Shown here in pieces: positions 1 to 7,988 of a stretch of DNA of 64,000 nucleotides (its first letter is position 1; the number at the start of each line of letters is the position of its first letter). The stretch is from Micromonospora inositola (GTDB taxonomy: Bacteria; Actinomycetota; Actinomycetes; Mycobacteriales; Micromonosporaceae). The notes beneath the pieces were generated by a model. That model was not told the DNA's origin. It saw only the letters and a program-made list of their open reading frames with translations, and made no database searches. The stretch covers positions 1,488,001 through 1,552,000 of the forward strand of contig NZ_LT607754.1 in the NCBI RefSeq assembly GCF_900090285.1. Reading direction: 5' to 3'. A program made the position numbers and the translations under genes.

Positions 1-855
1 GGCCTCCGCCTCGGCCGCCTCGATCAGCGCGGAGGCGGCGTCGAAGGCCGCGCCCACCCCGGTCAGCCGGCGCGGCACCGCGAGCACGGCGTCGCGGCGC
101 TGCCGGGCCTCCGGGTCGCGGGCCAGCCGCCGGGCCCGGCCCACGTGCCCCTGCGCGGCCGCCGCCGCCCATTCCGCCACGTCGGGCGCGATCCCGTCCC
201 GGCGTACCAGCACCTCGGCCACCGCCGCCGCCGGCGGCTGCCGCAGCGGTACGACCCGGCAGCGCGAGCGGATGGTCACCGAGATGTCGTCCGGGTGGGT
301 GGACGGGGCGCAGAGCAGGAACACCGTCCGCGGGGGCGGCTCCTCGATGGCCTTGAGCAGGGCATTCCCGGCCGCCTCGGTGAGCCGGTCGGCGTCCTCG
401 ATAATGACGACCTGCCACCGCCCGCCGGACGGCGTGCTGGCCGCCCGGAGCACCAGGGCGCGCATCTCGTTGACTCCGATGGAGAGCCCCTCCGGCACCA
501 CCAGCCGGACGTCGGCGTGCGTGCCGGTCATCGTGGTGTGACAGCCGGGGCACCGGCCGCAGCCGGTGCCGTGCACGCACTGCAACGCGGCGGCGAACGC
601 CCGCGCGGCCACCGACCGGCCCGAGCCGGGCGGCCCGGTGAAGATCCAGGCGTGGGTCATCCCCGCCCCCGGCTCCCGGCCGGTCCCGGCCGGTTCCTCG
701 GCGGCCTCGGCGAGCGCGTCCAGCTCGTCGGGCTCGGCCACCCTGGCGGCGCCGACCGCGGCGGCCCGCAGCAGGGCGGCGGCCGAGGCGGCGGCGCGGC
801 GCAGCGTGTCGACGGCCTCGTCCTGCCCGACCAGGTCGGCGAAGACGTCCGGCAT
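1..855 (-). CDS. holB: DNA polymerase III subunit delta' (3' end cut by window edge)
   Basis: Translation from the ATG at 855 runs open to the window edge, so the C-terminus is missing. Clamp-loader delta' is a P-loop AAA+ fold protein that helps load the beta sliding clamp. Visible are an N-terminal MPDVFADLVGQD, a P-loop-like FTGPPGSGRS (the usual GK replaced by GR, as is normal for delta'), four zinc-type cysteines in CVHGTGCGRCPGC, the IIEDADRLTEAAGNALLK Walker-B region and the SRCR sensor region. The start codon overlaps the stop of the upstream tmk gene by one base (TGATG), indicating translational coupling. A tmk-holB pair is common in bacteria. Identification is secure. Confidence 0.93.
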   Translation of the reverse strand, partial: MPDVFADLVGQDEAVDTLRRAAASAAALLRAAAVGAARVAEPDELDALAEAAEEPAGTGREPGAGMTHAWIFTGPPGSGRSVAARAFAAALQCVHGTGCGRCPGCHTTMTGTHADVRLVVPEGLSIGVNEMRALVLRAASTPSGGRWQVVIIEDADRLTEAAGNALLKAIEEPPPRTVFLLCAPSTHPDDISVTIRSRCRVVPLRQPPAAAVAEVLVRRDGIAPDVAEWAAAAAQGHVGRARRLARDPEARQRRDAVLAVPRRLTGVGAAFDAASALIEAAEAEA

Positions 856-3077
856 CAGCTGGGGGGCTCCATGGTCACCAGCTCCGCGTCGGATAACTCC
901 GGCTGGACCGTGGTGTCCGGACCGTGCGCCGGGCGCGGGTGCACGATGGCGGCCGGGTCGGCCAGGAACTCCTCCACCCGCCGGGCCACCGCGTCGGCGA
1001 TCTCCTCGACCGGGCGGGACGCGTCGAGCACCAGGTAGCGCTTCGGGTCGGCGGCGGCCAGGTCGAGGAAGGCGTACCGGACCCGCTCGTGGAAGGCGAT
1101 CGACTCGGCCTCCAGCCGGTCGGCGCCCGAGCTGCGGGACTCGACCCGGGACAGTCCGGTGTGCGGGTCCACGTCGAGGAGCACCACCAGGTCGGGCTTG
1201 AGCCCGCCGGTGGCCCACGAGGAGAGCCAGGAGACCTCCTGCACCGGCAGCGTACGACCGGCGCCCTGGTACGCCAGGGACGAGTCGACGTACCGGTCGC
1301 TGATCACCACCGCGCCCCGGACCAGCGCCGGCCGGACCACGGAGGCGACGTGGTGCGCCCGGTCCGCGGCGTAGAGCAGCGCCTCGGCGCGCGGCGACGG
1401 CGCCTCCGCGCCGGCGTTGTCCAGCACCAGCGAGCGGATCCGCTCGCCGACACCGGTGGCGCCCGGCTCCCGGGTCACCACCACGTCCCGGCCCTGCTCG
1501 CGCAGCCGCTCGGCGAGCGCGAGGAGCTGGGTGGACTTGCCGGCGCCCTCGCCGCCCTCGAAGACCACGAAGAGGCCGCTGGAGACGAACGGCTCGGCTG
1601 GCAGCAGCGGACGGCCCCGGATCGAACCCCAGAGGTCGGCCAGGACCGGAACGCCCTTCTTGTCGTCCATCTGACCGAAGGCGCTGATCCCGGCGAAGAT
1701 GCCGGCGGCGCCGGCGGCGAGCAGCAGCAGCCGGGTCGAGGAGACGGAGATGCCCAGGTCGGCGATGGTCAGCTTGCGCGAGCCGCCGACGCCCACCAGG
1801 AGGCTGCTCAGCGCGATGGCCAGGATCAGCACCAGCCGGGTGCCGATCTGCACCACCGCGAAGACCCGGCCGCGCACCTCGTCGGCGACCTCGCCGCCGA
1901 GCAGCGTGGTGCCGGCCAGGAAGGCCATGCCGGCGCCCGCGCCGACCAGGATCGCGCCGAGGATCGCCATCGACAGGTGGATGGCGAAGGCGAGCACCAG
2001 CACGGAGGCGCTGGCCAGCACGATGCTCATGCCGAACCAGCGGCGCCGGGACATGTCCCGGACGATCATCGGTCCGAGCCCGATGCCGATCGCCAGACCG
2101 ATGAAGATGGCGCCGAAGAGCAGGAAGAAGGCGGCGTCGCCGGCGCCGAGCGAGGCGGCGAAGAACTTGGCCGTGCCGACCACGATGCCGCCGCCGGCGA
2201 ACGCGCCGAAGATGCCGAGCACCAGGCCGCGCACCAGCGGGGTCTGGCCGATGTACCGCCAGCCCTCGGTGAACTGGCGGAATATGCTCTGCTCGGCGCG
2301 TTCCCGCTCGTCGGCCTGGCTCCGGCTGATCTCCTTGATGCCGAGGGCCACCACCAGCGCGGTGGCCAGCCGGGAGAACGCATTGAACCAGAGGGCGAGC
2401 TGGGCCGGCTCCGCCCAGTTCGGCATCTCGCCCCCGGCCAGCCCGCGCACGCTGCGGTCGAGCACCGCCAGGCCGACCGCGGCGGCCACCGGGGTCAGGC
2501 CGTACGTGGTGATCAGGGTGAGCTGGTTGGCGGTCTCCAGCCGGGCCCGCGGGATCAGGTTCGGGACCGCGGCCTCCTTGGCCGGGATCCAGAGCAGGGT
2601 GATCGTCTCGATCAGGAAGGTGGCGATCGCCGCCCAGGTGACCACCAGCCCGCCACTGGCCCCGGTGAGGGCGTAGAGCGGGATCGAGGCGAAGAGCACG
2701 AACCGCAGCACGTCGCAGATGACCATCGTCCAGCGCCGGTCGAACCGGTCGGCGAAGACGCCGGCCACCGGCCCGAGCACCAGCGCCGGCAGCAGCCGGA
2801 CCGCGATGACGCCACCGAACGCGGCGCCCTGGGCGGTGCTGCCGGACACCTGCGCGGCGGCGAACACGGAGGTGGCGAGCAGGCCGAGCCAGTCGCCGAA
2901 CGAGGCGACACCGAGCACGATCCAGAGCCGGCGGAACGGCCGGATGCGCAGCACCGAGCGGATCGCCGCGGCGGCGGACCGGTCGGCCTGGTCACCGGGC
3001 GACGACACGCCGGGCGACTCGCCGTTCTTCTGGCTTTCGATGGCCGTACCTCCACGTGCCGGCCCAGAGCTGGGCAT
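855..3077 (-). CDS. tmk: MFS transporter-thymidylate kinase fusion protein
   Basis: A 740-residue protein made of two parts. Residues about 40-480 are a 12-helix major facilitator-like membrane domain. From about residue 505 follows a complete dTMP kinase with P-loop FEGGEGAGKST, the DR(Y/H) motif in ISDRYVDSSLAYQG and the TREPG motif. dTMP kinase phosphorylates dTMP to dTDP for DNA synthesis; the transporter part has no assigned substrate. Such fusions are known in actinobacteria, so this is probably not an assembly artefact. The ATG at 3077 has no good ribosome site. A GGAGG at 3049-3053 instead lies 7 bases before an in-frame ATC at 3041, so the true start is uncertain. Coupled to holB by a TGATG overlap. 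Confidence 0.9.
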   Translation of the reverse strand: MPSSGPARGGTAIESQKNGESPGVSSPGDQADRSAAAAIRSVLRIRPFRRLWIVLGVASFGDWLGLLATSVFAAAQVSGSTAQGAAFGGVIAVRLLPALVLGPVAGVFADRFDRRWTMVICDVLRFVLFASIPLYALTGASGGLVVTWAAIATFLIETITLLWIPAKEAAVPNLIPRARLETANQLTLITTYGLTPVAAAVGLAVLDRSVRGLAGGEMPNWAEPAQLALWFNAFSRLATALVVALGIKEISRSQADERERAEQSIFRQFTEGWRYIGQTPLVRGLVLGIFGAFAGGGIVVGTAKFFAASLGAGDAAFFLLFGAIFIGLAIGIGLGPMIVRDMSRRRWFGMSIVLASASVLVLAFAIHLSMAILGAILVGAGAGMAFLAGTTLLGGEVADEVRGRVFAVVQIGTRLVLILAIALSSLLVGVGGSRKLTIADLGISVSSTRLLLLAAGAAGIFAGISAFGQMDDKKGVPVLADLWGSIRGRPLLPAEPFVSSGLFVVFEGGEGAGKSTQLLALAERLREQGRDVVVTREPGATGVGERIRSLVLDNAGAEAPSPRAEALLYAADRAHHVASVVRPALVRGAVVISDRYVDSSLAYQGAGRTLPVQEVSWLSSWATGGLKPDLVVLLDVDPHTGLSRVESRSSGADRLEAESIAFHERVRYAFLDLAAADPKRYLVLDASRPVEEIADAVARRVEEFLADPAAIVHPRPAHGPDTTVQPELSDAELVTMEPPS

Positions 3078-3225
3078 CCCCGGTGGAACACTCTAGTCCC
3101 GGTGGGGAGCGACCCCGCCCGCGACATTCGCCTGCTCGCCGAGCCTAGGCCGCCGGAGCCACCGAAGGCAGCCGGACAGACGCGAGGGTATTTCGCATTG
3201 ACGCCCAGACAGTTAGCGTGCAGAC

Positions 3226-4434
3226 GTGGCCACCGAAAGTGACAGACTTCGCGCTCGCCTGGATCGGGCGACCGCCCACCTCGACCCGCCGTACGCCGTG
3301 GTCGACCTCGCCGCCTTCGACGCCAACGCGGCCGCGCTGGCCGACCGGGCCGGGGGCAAGCCGGTCCGGGTCGCCAGCAAGTCGGTCCGCTCCCGGGATC
3401 TGCTGACCCGGGCGCTGGACCGGCCCGGCTGGCGGGGGGTGATGGCATTCACCCTGCCCGAGGCGATCTGGCTGGCCCGGGCCGGCGTCTCGACCGACGT
3501 GCTGGTGGCCTATCCCACCGCGGACCGGGGTGCCCTCGCCGAACTGGCGGCCGACCCGGCGCTCGCCGACGCGGTGACGCTGATGGTGGACGGCACCGAA
3601 CAGCTCGACCTGGTCGACGAGGTGTGCCCACCCGGTCGCCGGCCGGCGCTGCGGGTCTGCCTCGACCTGGACGCCTCCTGGCGCCCACTGGGCGGGCGGG
3701 TGCACGTCGGTGTCCGCCGTTCCCCGGTACACAGCGCCCGGGCCGCCGCCGCCCTGGCCGCCGCCGTCGCCGGCCGGCCGGGCTTCCGGCTGGTCGGGCT
3801 GATGTCGTACGAGGCGCAGATCGCCGGCCTCGGCGACGCGCCCCCCGGACAGGCCCTGCTGGGTACGGCGATCCGGGTCGCCCAGCGCGGGTCGTACCGC
3901 GAGCTGCTGGCCCGGCGCGCGGCGGCGGTCGCCGCGGTACGCGACCACGCCGACCTGGAATTCGTCAACGGCGGCGGCACCGGCAGCGTGGCCGCGACCA
4001 GCGCCGATCCCGCGGTCACCGAGGTCACCGCGGGATCCGGCCTGTACGGGCCGACGCTCTTCGACGCGTACCGTGCCTGGCGGCCCGCCCCGGCCGCCTT
4101 TTTCGCCTGCGCGGTGGTCCGCCGGCCGGCGCCCGGCCTGGCGACGGTGCTCGGCGGCGGCTGGATCGCCTCCGGCCCCGCCGCCGACAGCCGGCTGCCC
4201 CGGCCGTGGCTGCCGGCCGGGTTGAAGCTGCTCGGCCCCGAGGGGGCCGGCGAGGTGCAGACCCCGCTGGCCGGCGCGGCGGCGGCCCTTCTGCGGGTCG
4301 GCGACCGGGTGTGGTTCCGACACGCCAAGGCCGGCGAACTCTGCGAGCACGTCAACGAGCTGCACCTGGTCGAGGGGGACGCCGTGGTGGCGACCGTACC
4401 CACCTACCGAGGTGAGGGCCGGGCGTTCCTCTGA
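3226..4434 (+). CDS. PLP-dependent fold-type III enzyme, D-serine dehydratase/aldolase-like
   Basis: A 402-residue protein starting at GTG. The N-terminal half resembles the alanine-racemase-type TIM barrel: PYAVVDLAAFDANAAAL followed by RVASKSVR, where the lysine is the likely PLP-binding residue. The C-terminal part (FRHAKAGELCEHVNELHLV) has the His/Cys metal-binding arrangement of the D-serine dehydratase-like domain. Members of this family act on D-amino acids or beta-hydroxy amino acids (D-serine ammonia-lyase, D-threonine aldolase). The substrate cannot be read from the sequence. It is a monocistronic gene, divergent from the MFS-tmk operon with about 150 bases between. Confidence 0.8.
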   Translation: MATESDRLRARLDRATAHLDPPYAVVDLAAFDANAAALADRAGGKPVRVASKSVRSRDLLTRALDRPGWRGVMAFTLPEAIWLARAGVSTDVLVAYPTADRGALAELAADPALADAVTLMVDGTEQLDLVDEVCPPGRRPALRVCLDLDASWRPLGGRVHVGVRRSPVHSARAAAALAAAVAGRPGFRLVGLMSYEAQIAGLGDAPPGQALLGTAIRVAQRGSYRELLARRAAAVAAVRDHADLEFVNGGGTGSVAATSADPAVTEVTAGSGLYGPTLFDAYRAWRPAPAAFFACAVVRRPAPGLATVLGGGWIASGPAADSRLPRPWLPAGLKLLGPEGAGEVQTPLAGAAAALLRVGDRVWFRHAKAGELCEHVNELHLVEGDAVVATVPTYRGEGRAFL

Positions 4435-4578
4435 ATCACCGCCCGGCCCTCGGCCCGCCGCTGGAATCCCACCGCCCGGTCGCACCCCGGGCCCCGTTCC
4501 TGATGACGCCACCCGGTCGCACCCGGGCTCTGTGCTTCCCGCCGCCGGCCGACGCACCACGGATCCGCGGCGCCGTGC

Positions 4579-5229
4579 TCAGCCGGGCTGCGTTGCCTCG
4601 GTCCGGTCGTCGACCTGGCGGTGCAGGTACTCCCGGATCAGCGCCTTCGCCTCGGCCAGCACCCGCTCGTCGCCCTCCGGCAGGCGCCGGAACGCCAGCT
4701 TGATCAGGGCGTCGGCCGCCTCCACCGCGACCTCCAGGTGGAACCGGAGATCGGGCGCGTCGAGGCCGAAGCGCTCGGTCAGCGCCCGGGCCAACTGGTC
4801 GGCGATCACGCCGTTGTTGTCCCGCTGCTCATCGAGCAGGTGCAGGTCGACCACGTCGCCGAAGTGCAGGGTACGGAACCCGGGGACCGTGCGGTGCATC
4901 GTGATGTACTCGTCGATCCCCGCGTCGACGCCGTCCCACCAGTGGGTCAGGTCGTCGGAGGCGAACCGCTCGTCGAGCCGCTGGAGGTAGGACTCCATCG
5001 TGCGCAGGGTCAACGCCTGCACGATCGCCCGCTTGTCCGGAAAGAACTGGTAGACCGACCCGATCGCCACCTCGGCGCGCTCGGCGAGCAGGGTCGTGGT
5101 CAGTCCCTCGTACCCCACCTCGTCGACGAGCTCGGCACAGGCGTCCAGCATTCGCTGGACCCGCGCGACACTTCGACCCTGCACCGGTACGCGGCGCAGC
5201 GGCCCGGTCGTGGCGGCTGGTGTGGACAC
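4579..5229 (-). CDS. TetR-family transcriptional regulator
   Basis: A 216-residue protein from the GTG at 5229, chosen because a G-rich ribosome site lies just upstream; an ATG at 5265 would add 12 residues without a better site. Residues about 20-65 form the TetR helix-turn-helix (AELVDEVGYEGLTTTLLAER, then VAIGSVYQFFPDKRAIV). The C-terminal part is the variable ligand/dimer domain. It is divergent from the lactone-oxidase gene, with an inverted repeat between them, so it probably controls that gene and itself; the ligand is unknown. Confidence 0.9.
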   Translation of the reverse strand: MSTPAATTGPLRRVPVQGRSVARVQRMLDACAELVDEVGYEGLTTTLLAERAEVAIGSVYQFFPDKRAIVQALTLRTMESYLQRLDERFASDDLTHWWDGVDAGIDEYITMHRTVPGFRTLHFGDVVDLHLLDEQRDNNGVIADQLARALTERFGLDAPDLRFHLEVAVEAADALIKLAFRRLPEGDERVLAEAKALIREYLHRQVDDRTEATQPG

Positions 5230-5336
5230 TCGCCACCCCCCTTCGACGGATGAACATATCTGCACGTCACGAGACCGTGACTACCGGTACAACGAACGGG
5301 CCCCACTTGCGGTATTTACCAGCTACAACGTTCCTG

Positions 5337-5355
5337 ATATGAAGTCAGTTCATAT
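5337..5355. promoter_or_regulatory. Perfect inverted repeat, candidate TetR operator
   Basis: ATATGAA and TTCATAT are perfect 7-base arms with a 5-base spacer (GTCAG), in an AT-rich stretch unlike its surroundings. The site lies 18 bases before the ATG of the lactone oxidase (ribosome site GAGGAG at 5363-5368) and in the divergent intergenic region of the tetR gene. This is the usual place for a TetR-family operator; the assignment is inferred. Confidence 0.5.
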
Positions 5356-5373
5356 TCATGTCGAGGAGCGTCC

Positions 5374-6702
5374 ATGCCCGGTACGCCACCCGCCTGGTCC
5401 AACTGGGCCGGCAACCAGCACAGCACTGCCAGCGCCATCCTGCGCCCTCGGACCGTGGAGGACATCACCGAGGCCGTCCGGGCCGCGGCCGCGGCGGGCC
5501 GGCGGATCCGGGCGGTGGGCAGCGGGCACTCGTTCACCGGCGCCGCCCTCACCGACGGGGACCGCCTCGAACTGGCCGAACTGGACACCGGCGTCACCGT
5601 CGACACCGCCCGGCGGCTGGTCACCGTGCCGGCCGGGATGACCCTGCACGCCCTCAACGACCTGCTCGCCCGGCACGGCCTGGCGCTGCCCAACCTCGGC
5701 GACATCGACGCCCAGACCATCGCCGGCGCGCTCTCCACCGGCACCCACGGCACTGGCGCCCGCCTCGGCTGCCTCTCCACCTTCGTCACGGCGTTGACCC
5801 TGGTCACCGGCGCCGGCGAGGTGCTGCGCTGCTCCGCCGACGAACACCGGGACGTCTTCGCCGCCGCCCGGGTCGGCCTCGGCGCGGTCGGGGTGCTGGT
5901 CGAGGTCACCCTGCGCTGCGTCGACGCCTTCGTGCTCCGCGCGCACGAACGACCGGCGCCGCTGGACGCGGTGCTCGCCGAGCTGCCGTCCCTGATCGAG
6001 GGGCACGACCACGTCGAGTTCTACTGGTTCCCGTACACCTCCCGGGTGCAGGTCAAGACCAACGACCGAGTGCCGGCCGACGACCGGCCGCTGCCGCGGT
6101 GGCGCGGCTGGCTGGACGACGAGTTCCTGGCCAACACCGTCTTCGCCGGGGCCTGCCGGCTCGGCCGCGTCGTGCCGGCGCTGGCCCCGGGCATCAGCGC
6201 GGTCTCCGCCCGGGCGCTCACCGGACGCACCTACACCGGCCGCTCCGACCGGGTCTTCTGCACCCCGCGCCGGGTCCGGTTCGTGGAGATGGAGTACGCC
6301 CTGCCCCGCGCCGTCCTGCCCACCGCGCTCGACGCGCTCCGGCGGATCGTCGACGGGCTCCCGTTCAAGGTGCTCTTCCCCGTCGAGGTGCGGTTCACCG
6401 CCGCCGACGACATCTGGCTGTCGCACGGGTACGGCCGCGACTCGGCGTACCTCGCCATCCACCAGTACGTCGGCGCGCCCTACGAGCCGTACTTCCGGGC
6501 GTTCGAGGAGGTGGCCACGGAACTGGGCGGTCGCCCGCACTGGGGCAAACTGCACTGGCGCGACGCGGCCTCACTGGCTCCCGCCTACCCGAAGTTCCGG
6601 GACTTCCTCGCGGTCCGCGACCGCCTCGACCCACAGCGGGTGTTCGCCAACGACTACCTCGACCGGGTGCTCGGTGGGGCGCCCTCCGGCGCCACCGCCT
6701 GA
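5374..6702 (+). CDS. FAD-linked D-arabinono/L-gulono-1,4-lactone oxidase family protein
   Basis: A 442-residue protein. The N-terminal FAD-binding domain (VAO/PCMH type) shows RAVGSGHSFTGAALTDG, with the histidine in the position that often carries flavin covalently, and ALSTGTHGTGARLG. The C-terminal ALO-type domain ends HWGKLHWRDAASL...RVFANDYLDRVLG, typical of aldono-lactone oxidases. The family oxidises sugar lactones or alditols with O2 or an acceptor. Start ATG with GAGGAG six bases upstream. The last 49 bases overlap the convergent capA-like gene, so the two mRNAs would be complementary at their 3' ends. Probably regulated by the adjacent TetR protein. Confidence 0.88.
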   Translation: MPGTPPAWSNWAGNQHSTASAILRPRTVEDITEAVRAAAAAGRRIRAVGSGHSFTGAALTDGDRLELAELDTGVTVDTARRLVTVPAGMTLHALNDLLARHGLALPNLGDIDAQTIAGALSTGTHGTGARLGCLSTFVTALTLVTGAGEVLRCSADEHRDVFAAARVGLGAVGVLVEVTLRCVDAFVLRAHERPAPLDAVLAELPSLIEGHDHVEFYWFPYTSRVQVKTNDRVPADDRPLPRWRGWLDDEFLANTVFAGACRLGRVVPALAPGISAVSARALTGRTYTGRSDRVFCTPRRVRFVEMEYALPRAVLPTALDALRRIVDGLPFKVLFPVEVRFTAADDIWLSHGYGRDSAYLAIHQYVGAPYEPYFRAFEEVATELGGRPHWGKLHWRDAASLAPAYPKFRDFLAVRDRLDPQRVFANDYLDRVLGGAPSGATA

Positions 6703-7907
6703 CCGGCACCCAGGGCCCGGACGTAGCCGAGCACCCGCTCGTACGCCGCCCGGTAGTCGCCCCGCACGCCCGCCGGGGTGGCGTGGTCGGCCAGCGCAGC
6801 GGTCAGATCGACCAGCCGGAGGTCCGGCGCCAGGTCGGTCCAGGTGGGCAGCGCCTCCATCCGGGTCACCGTCCAGCGCCCGGGGGCGGTCTCGGTGAAG
6901 GTCGCCCGCGCCATCACACCCTCGCGGTTGTCGTCGACCGGCTCGGCGTGCCGGGCCAGCTCGTTCCCCATCCCGAAGACCACCCACTTGTCGCCGAAGC
7001 GCTGGAACGGCTGCACCGCGTGGGCGTGGTGGCCCAGGATGAGGTCGACGTCGGGTGAAGAGATCAACTGCCGCGCCCAGGCCTGCTGGTCGGCGTCCGG
7101 CAGGTGCTGGTACTCCGTACCCCAGTGCAGGCTGAGCACGACGATGTCGGCGCCGGCGGCCCGCGCGCGGTGGGCGGCGGCGAGGATCTCGGGCGGGTCG
7201 ATGAGGTTGGCCAACCACTCCTGGCCGGGCGGGCGGCTCAGCCCGTTGAAGTTCAAGCTGTACGCCAGGTGGGCGACGCGGACGTCGCCGACCCGGTAGA
7301 TCCGGGCGGTGGCCGCTTCGGCGGCGCTCCGGGCGCTGCCGGTGTGGCCCAGCCCGGCGGCGTCGAGCGCGCGGACCGTCCGGGACACCCCGTCGGCGCC
7401 CTGGTCGAGGGTGTGGTTGGAGGCGGTCGAGCAGCCGTCGAAGCCGGCGGAGCGCACCCCGTCGAGCACCTGCGGGGGCGCGTTGAACGACGGATAGCCG
7501 GAGAACGGGCCGGCGGGATCGGCCAGCGGCGTCTCGAGGTGGCACAGCGCGAGGTCGGCGCCGCCGACGGCCGGGGCGACGCCGGTGAACATCGGGGCGA
7601 AGTCCAGGCCTCCCGGCTTGCCGGACCGGGTGGCGTCACGGCGCGCCTGGGCGGTCACCTCCGGGTGGACCAGGACGTCACCCGCGGCGAGGAGCCGGAC
7701 GGTACGCCGGCCGGCGGGATTCCGGGCCGGCCCGGTGAACGACCCGGGGGCGACGGTCCGCGGGTGGGCCGGTGACGCGGTGGTGCCGGCCGGCACGGGT
7801 CCCTCGTCGTCCATCGCCCGGGAGCCGACCACGGCCACGGCGAGCAGCAGCGCTCCCGTCGCCGCGCCGAGGAGCACCCGGCGGCGCGTGACGGCGGCTG
7901 CGACCAT
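6654..7907 (-). CDS. CapA-family metallophosphoesterase-like protein, membrane-anchored
   Basis: A 417-residue protein. Residues 8-27 form a signal anchor after a basic VTRRR. The CapA (poly-gamma-glutamate synthesis) domain follows: LLAAGDVLVHPEV, ADLALCHLETPLA, ASNHTLDQG, VVLSLHWGTEYQ and ILGHHAHAVQP carry the conserved Asp, Glu, Asn-His and His metal ligands. In Bacillus CapA takes part in poly-gamma-glutamate capsule production, but most actinobacterial homologues stand alone and are uncharacterised. No capB/C-like genes are nearby. The 3' end overlaps the convergent oxidase gene by 49 bases. Confidence 0.87.
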   Translation of the reverse strand: MVAAAVTRRRVLLGAATGALLLAVAVVGSRAMDDEGPVPAGTTASPAHPRTVAPGSFTGPARNPAGRRTVRLLAAGDVLVHPEVTAQARRDATRSGKPGGLDFAPMFTGVAPAVGGADLALCHLETPLADPAGPFSGYPSFNAPPQVLDGVRSAGFDGCSTASNHTLDQGADGVSRTVRALDAAGLGHTGSARSAAEAATARIYRVGDVRVAHLAYSLNFNGLSRPPGQEWLANLIDPPEILAAAHRARAAGADIVVLSLHWGTEYQHLPDADQQAWARQLISSPDVDLILGHHAHAVQPFQRFGDKWVVFGMGNELARHAEPVDDNREGVMARATFTETAPGRWTVTRMEALPTWTDLAPDLRLVDLTAALADHATPAGVRGDYRAAYERVLGYVRALGAGQAVAPEGAPPSTRSR

Positions 7908-7988
7908 TCCCTCACATTAGGGAGCGGTCACCACCACCCCAAGGCCAGATCGGGCATTTCAGCCGTTAGGGGCGGCGGTCGGCGGCCG

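Noticed and set aside
924..3242. Long open frame (772 codons) on the plus strand opposite the MFS-tmk gene
   Set aside because: Antisense shadow in high-GC DNA: Gly/Arg/Asp-rich composition with no domains, while the minus strand encodes clear MFS and dTMP kinase motifs.
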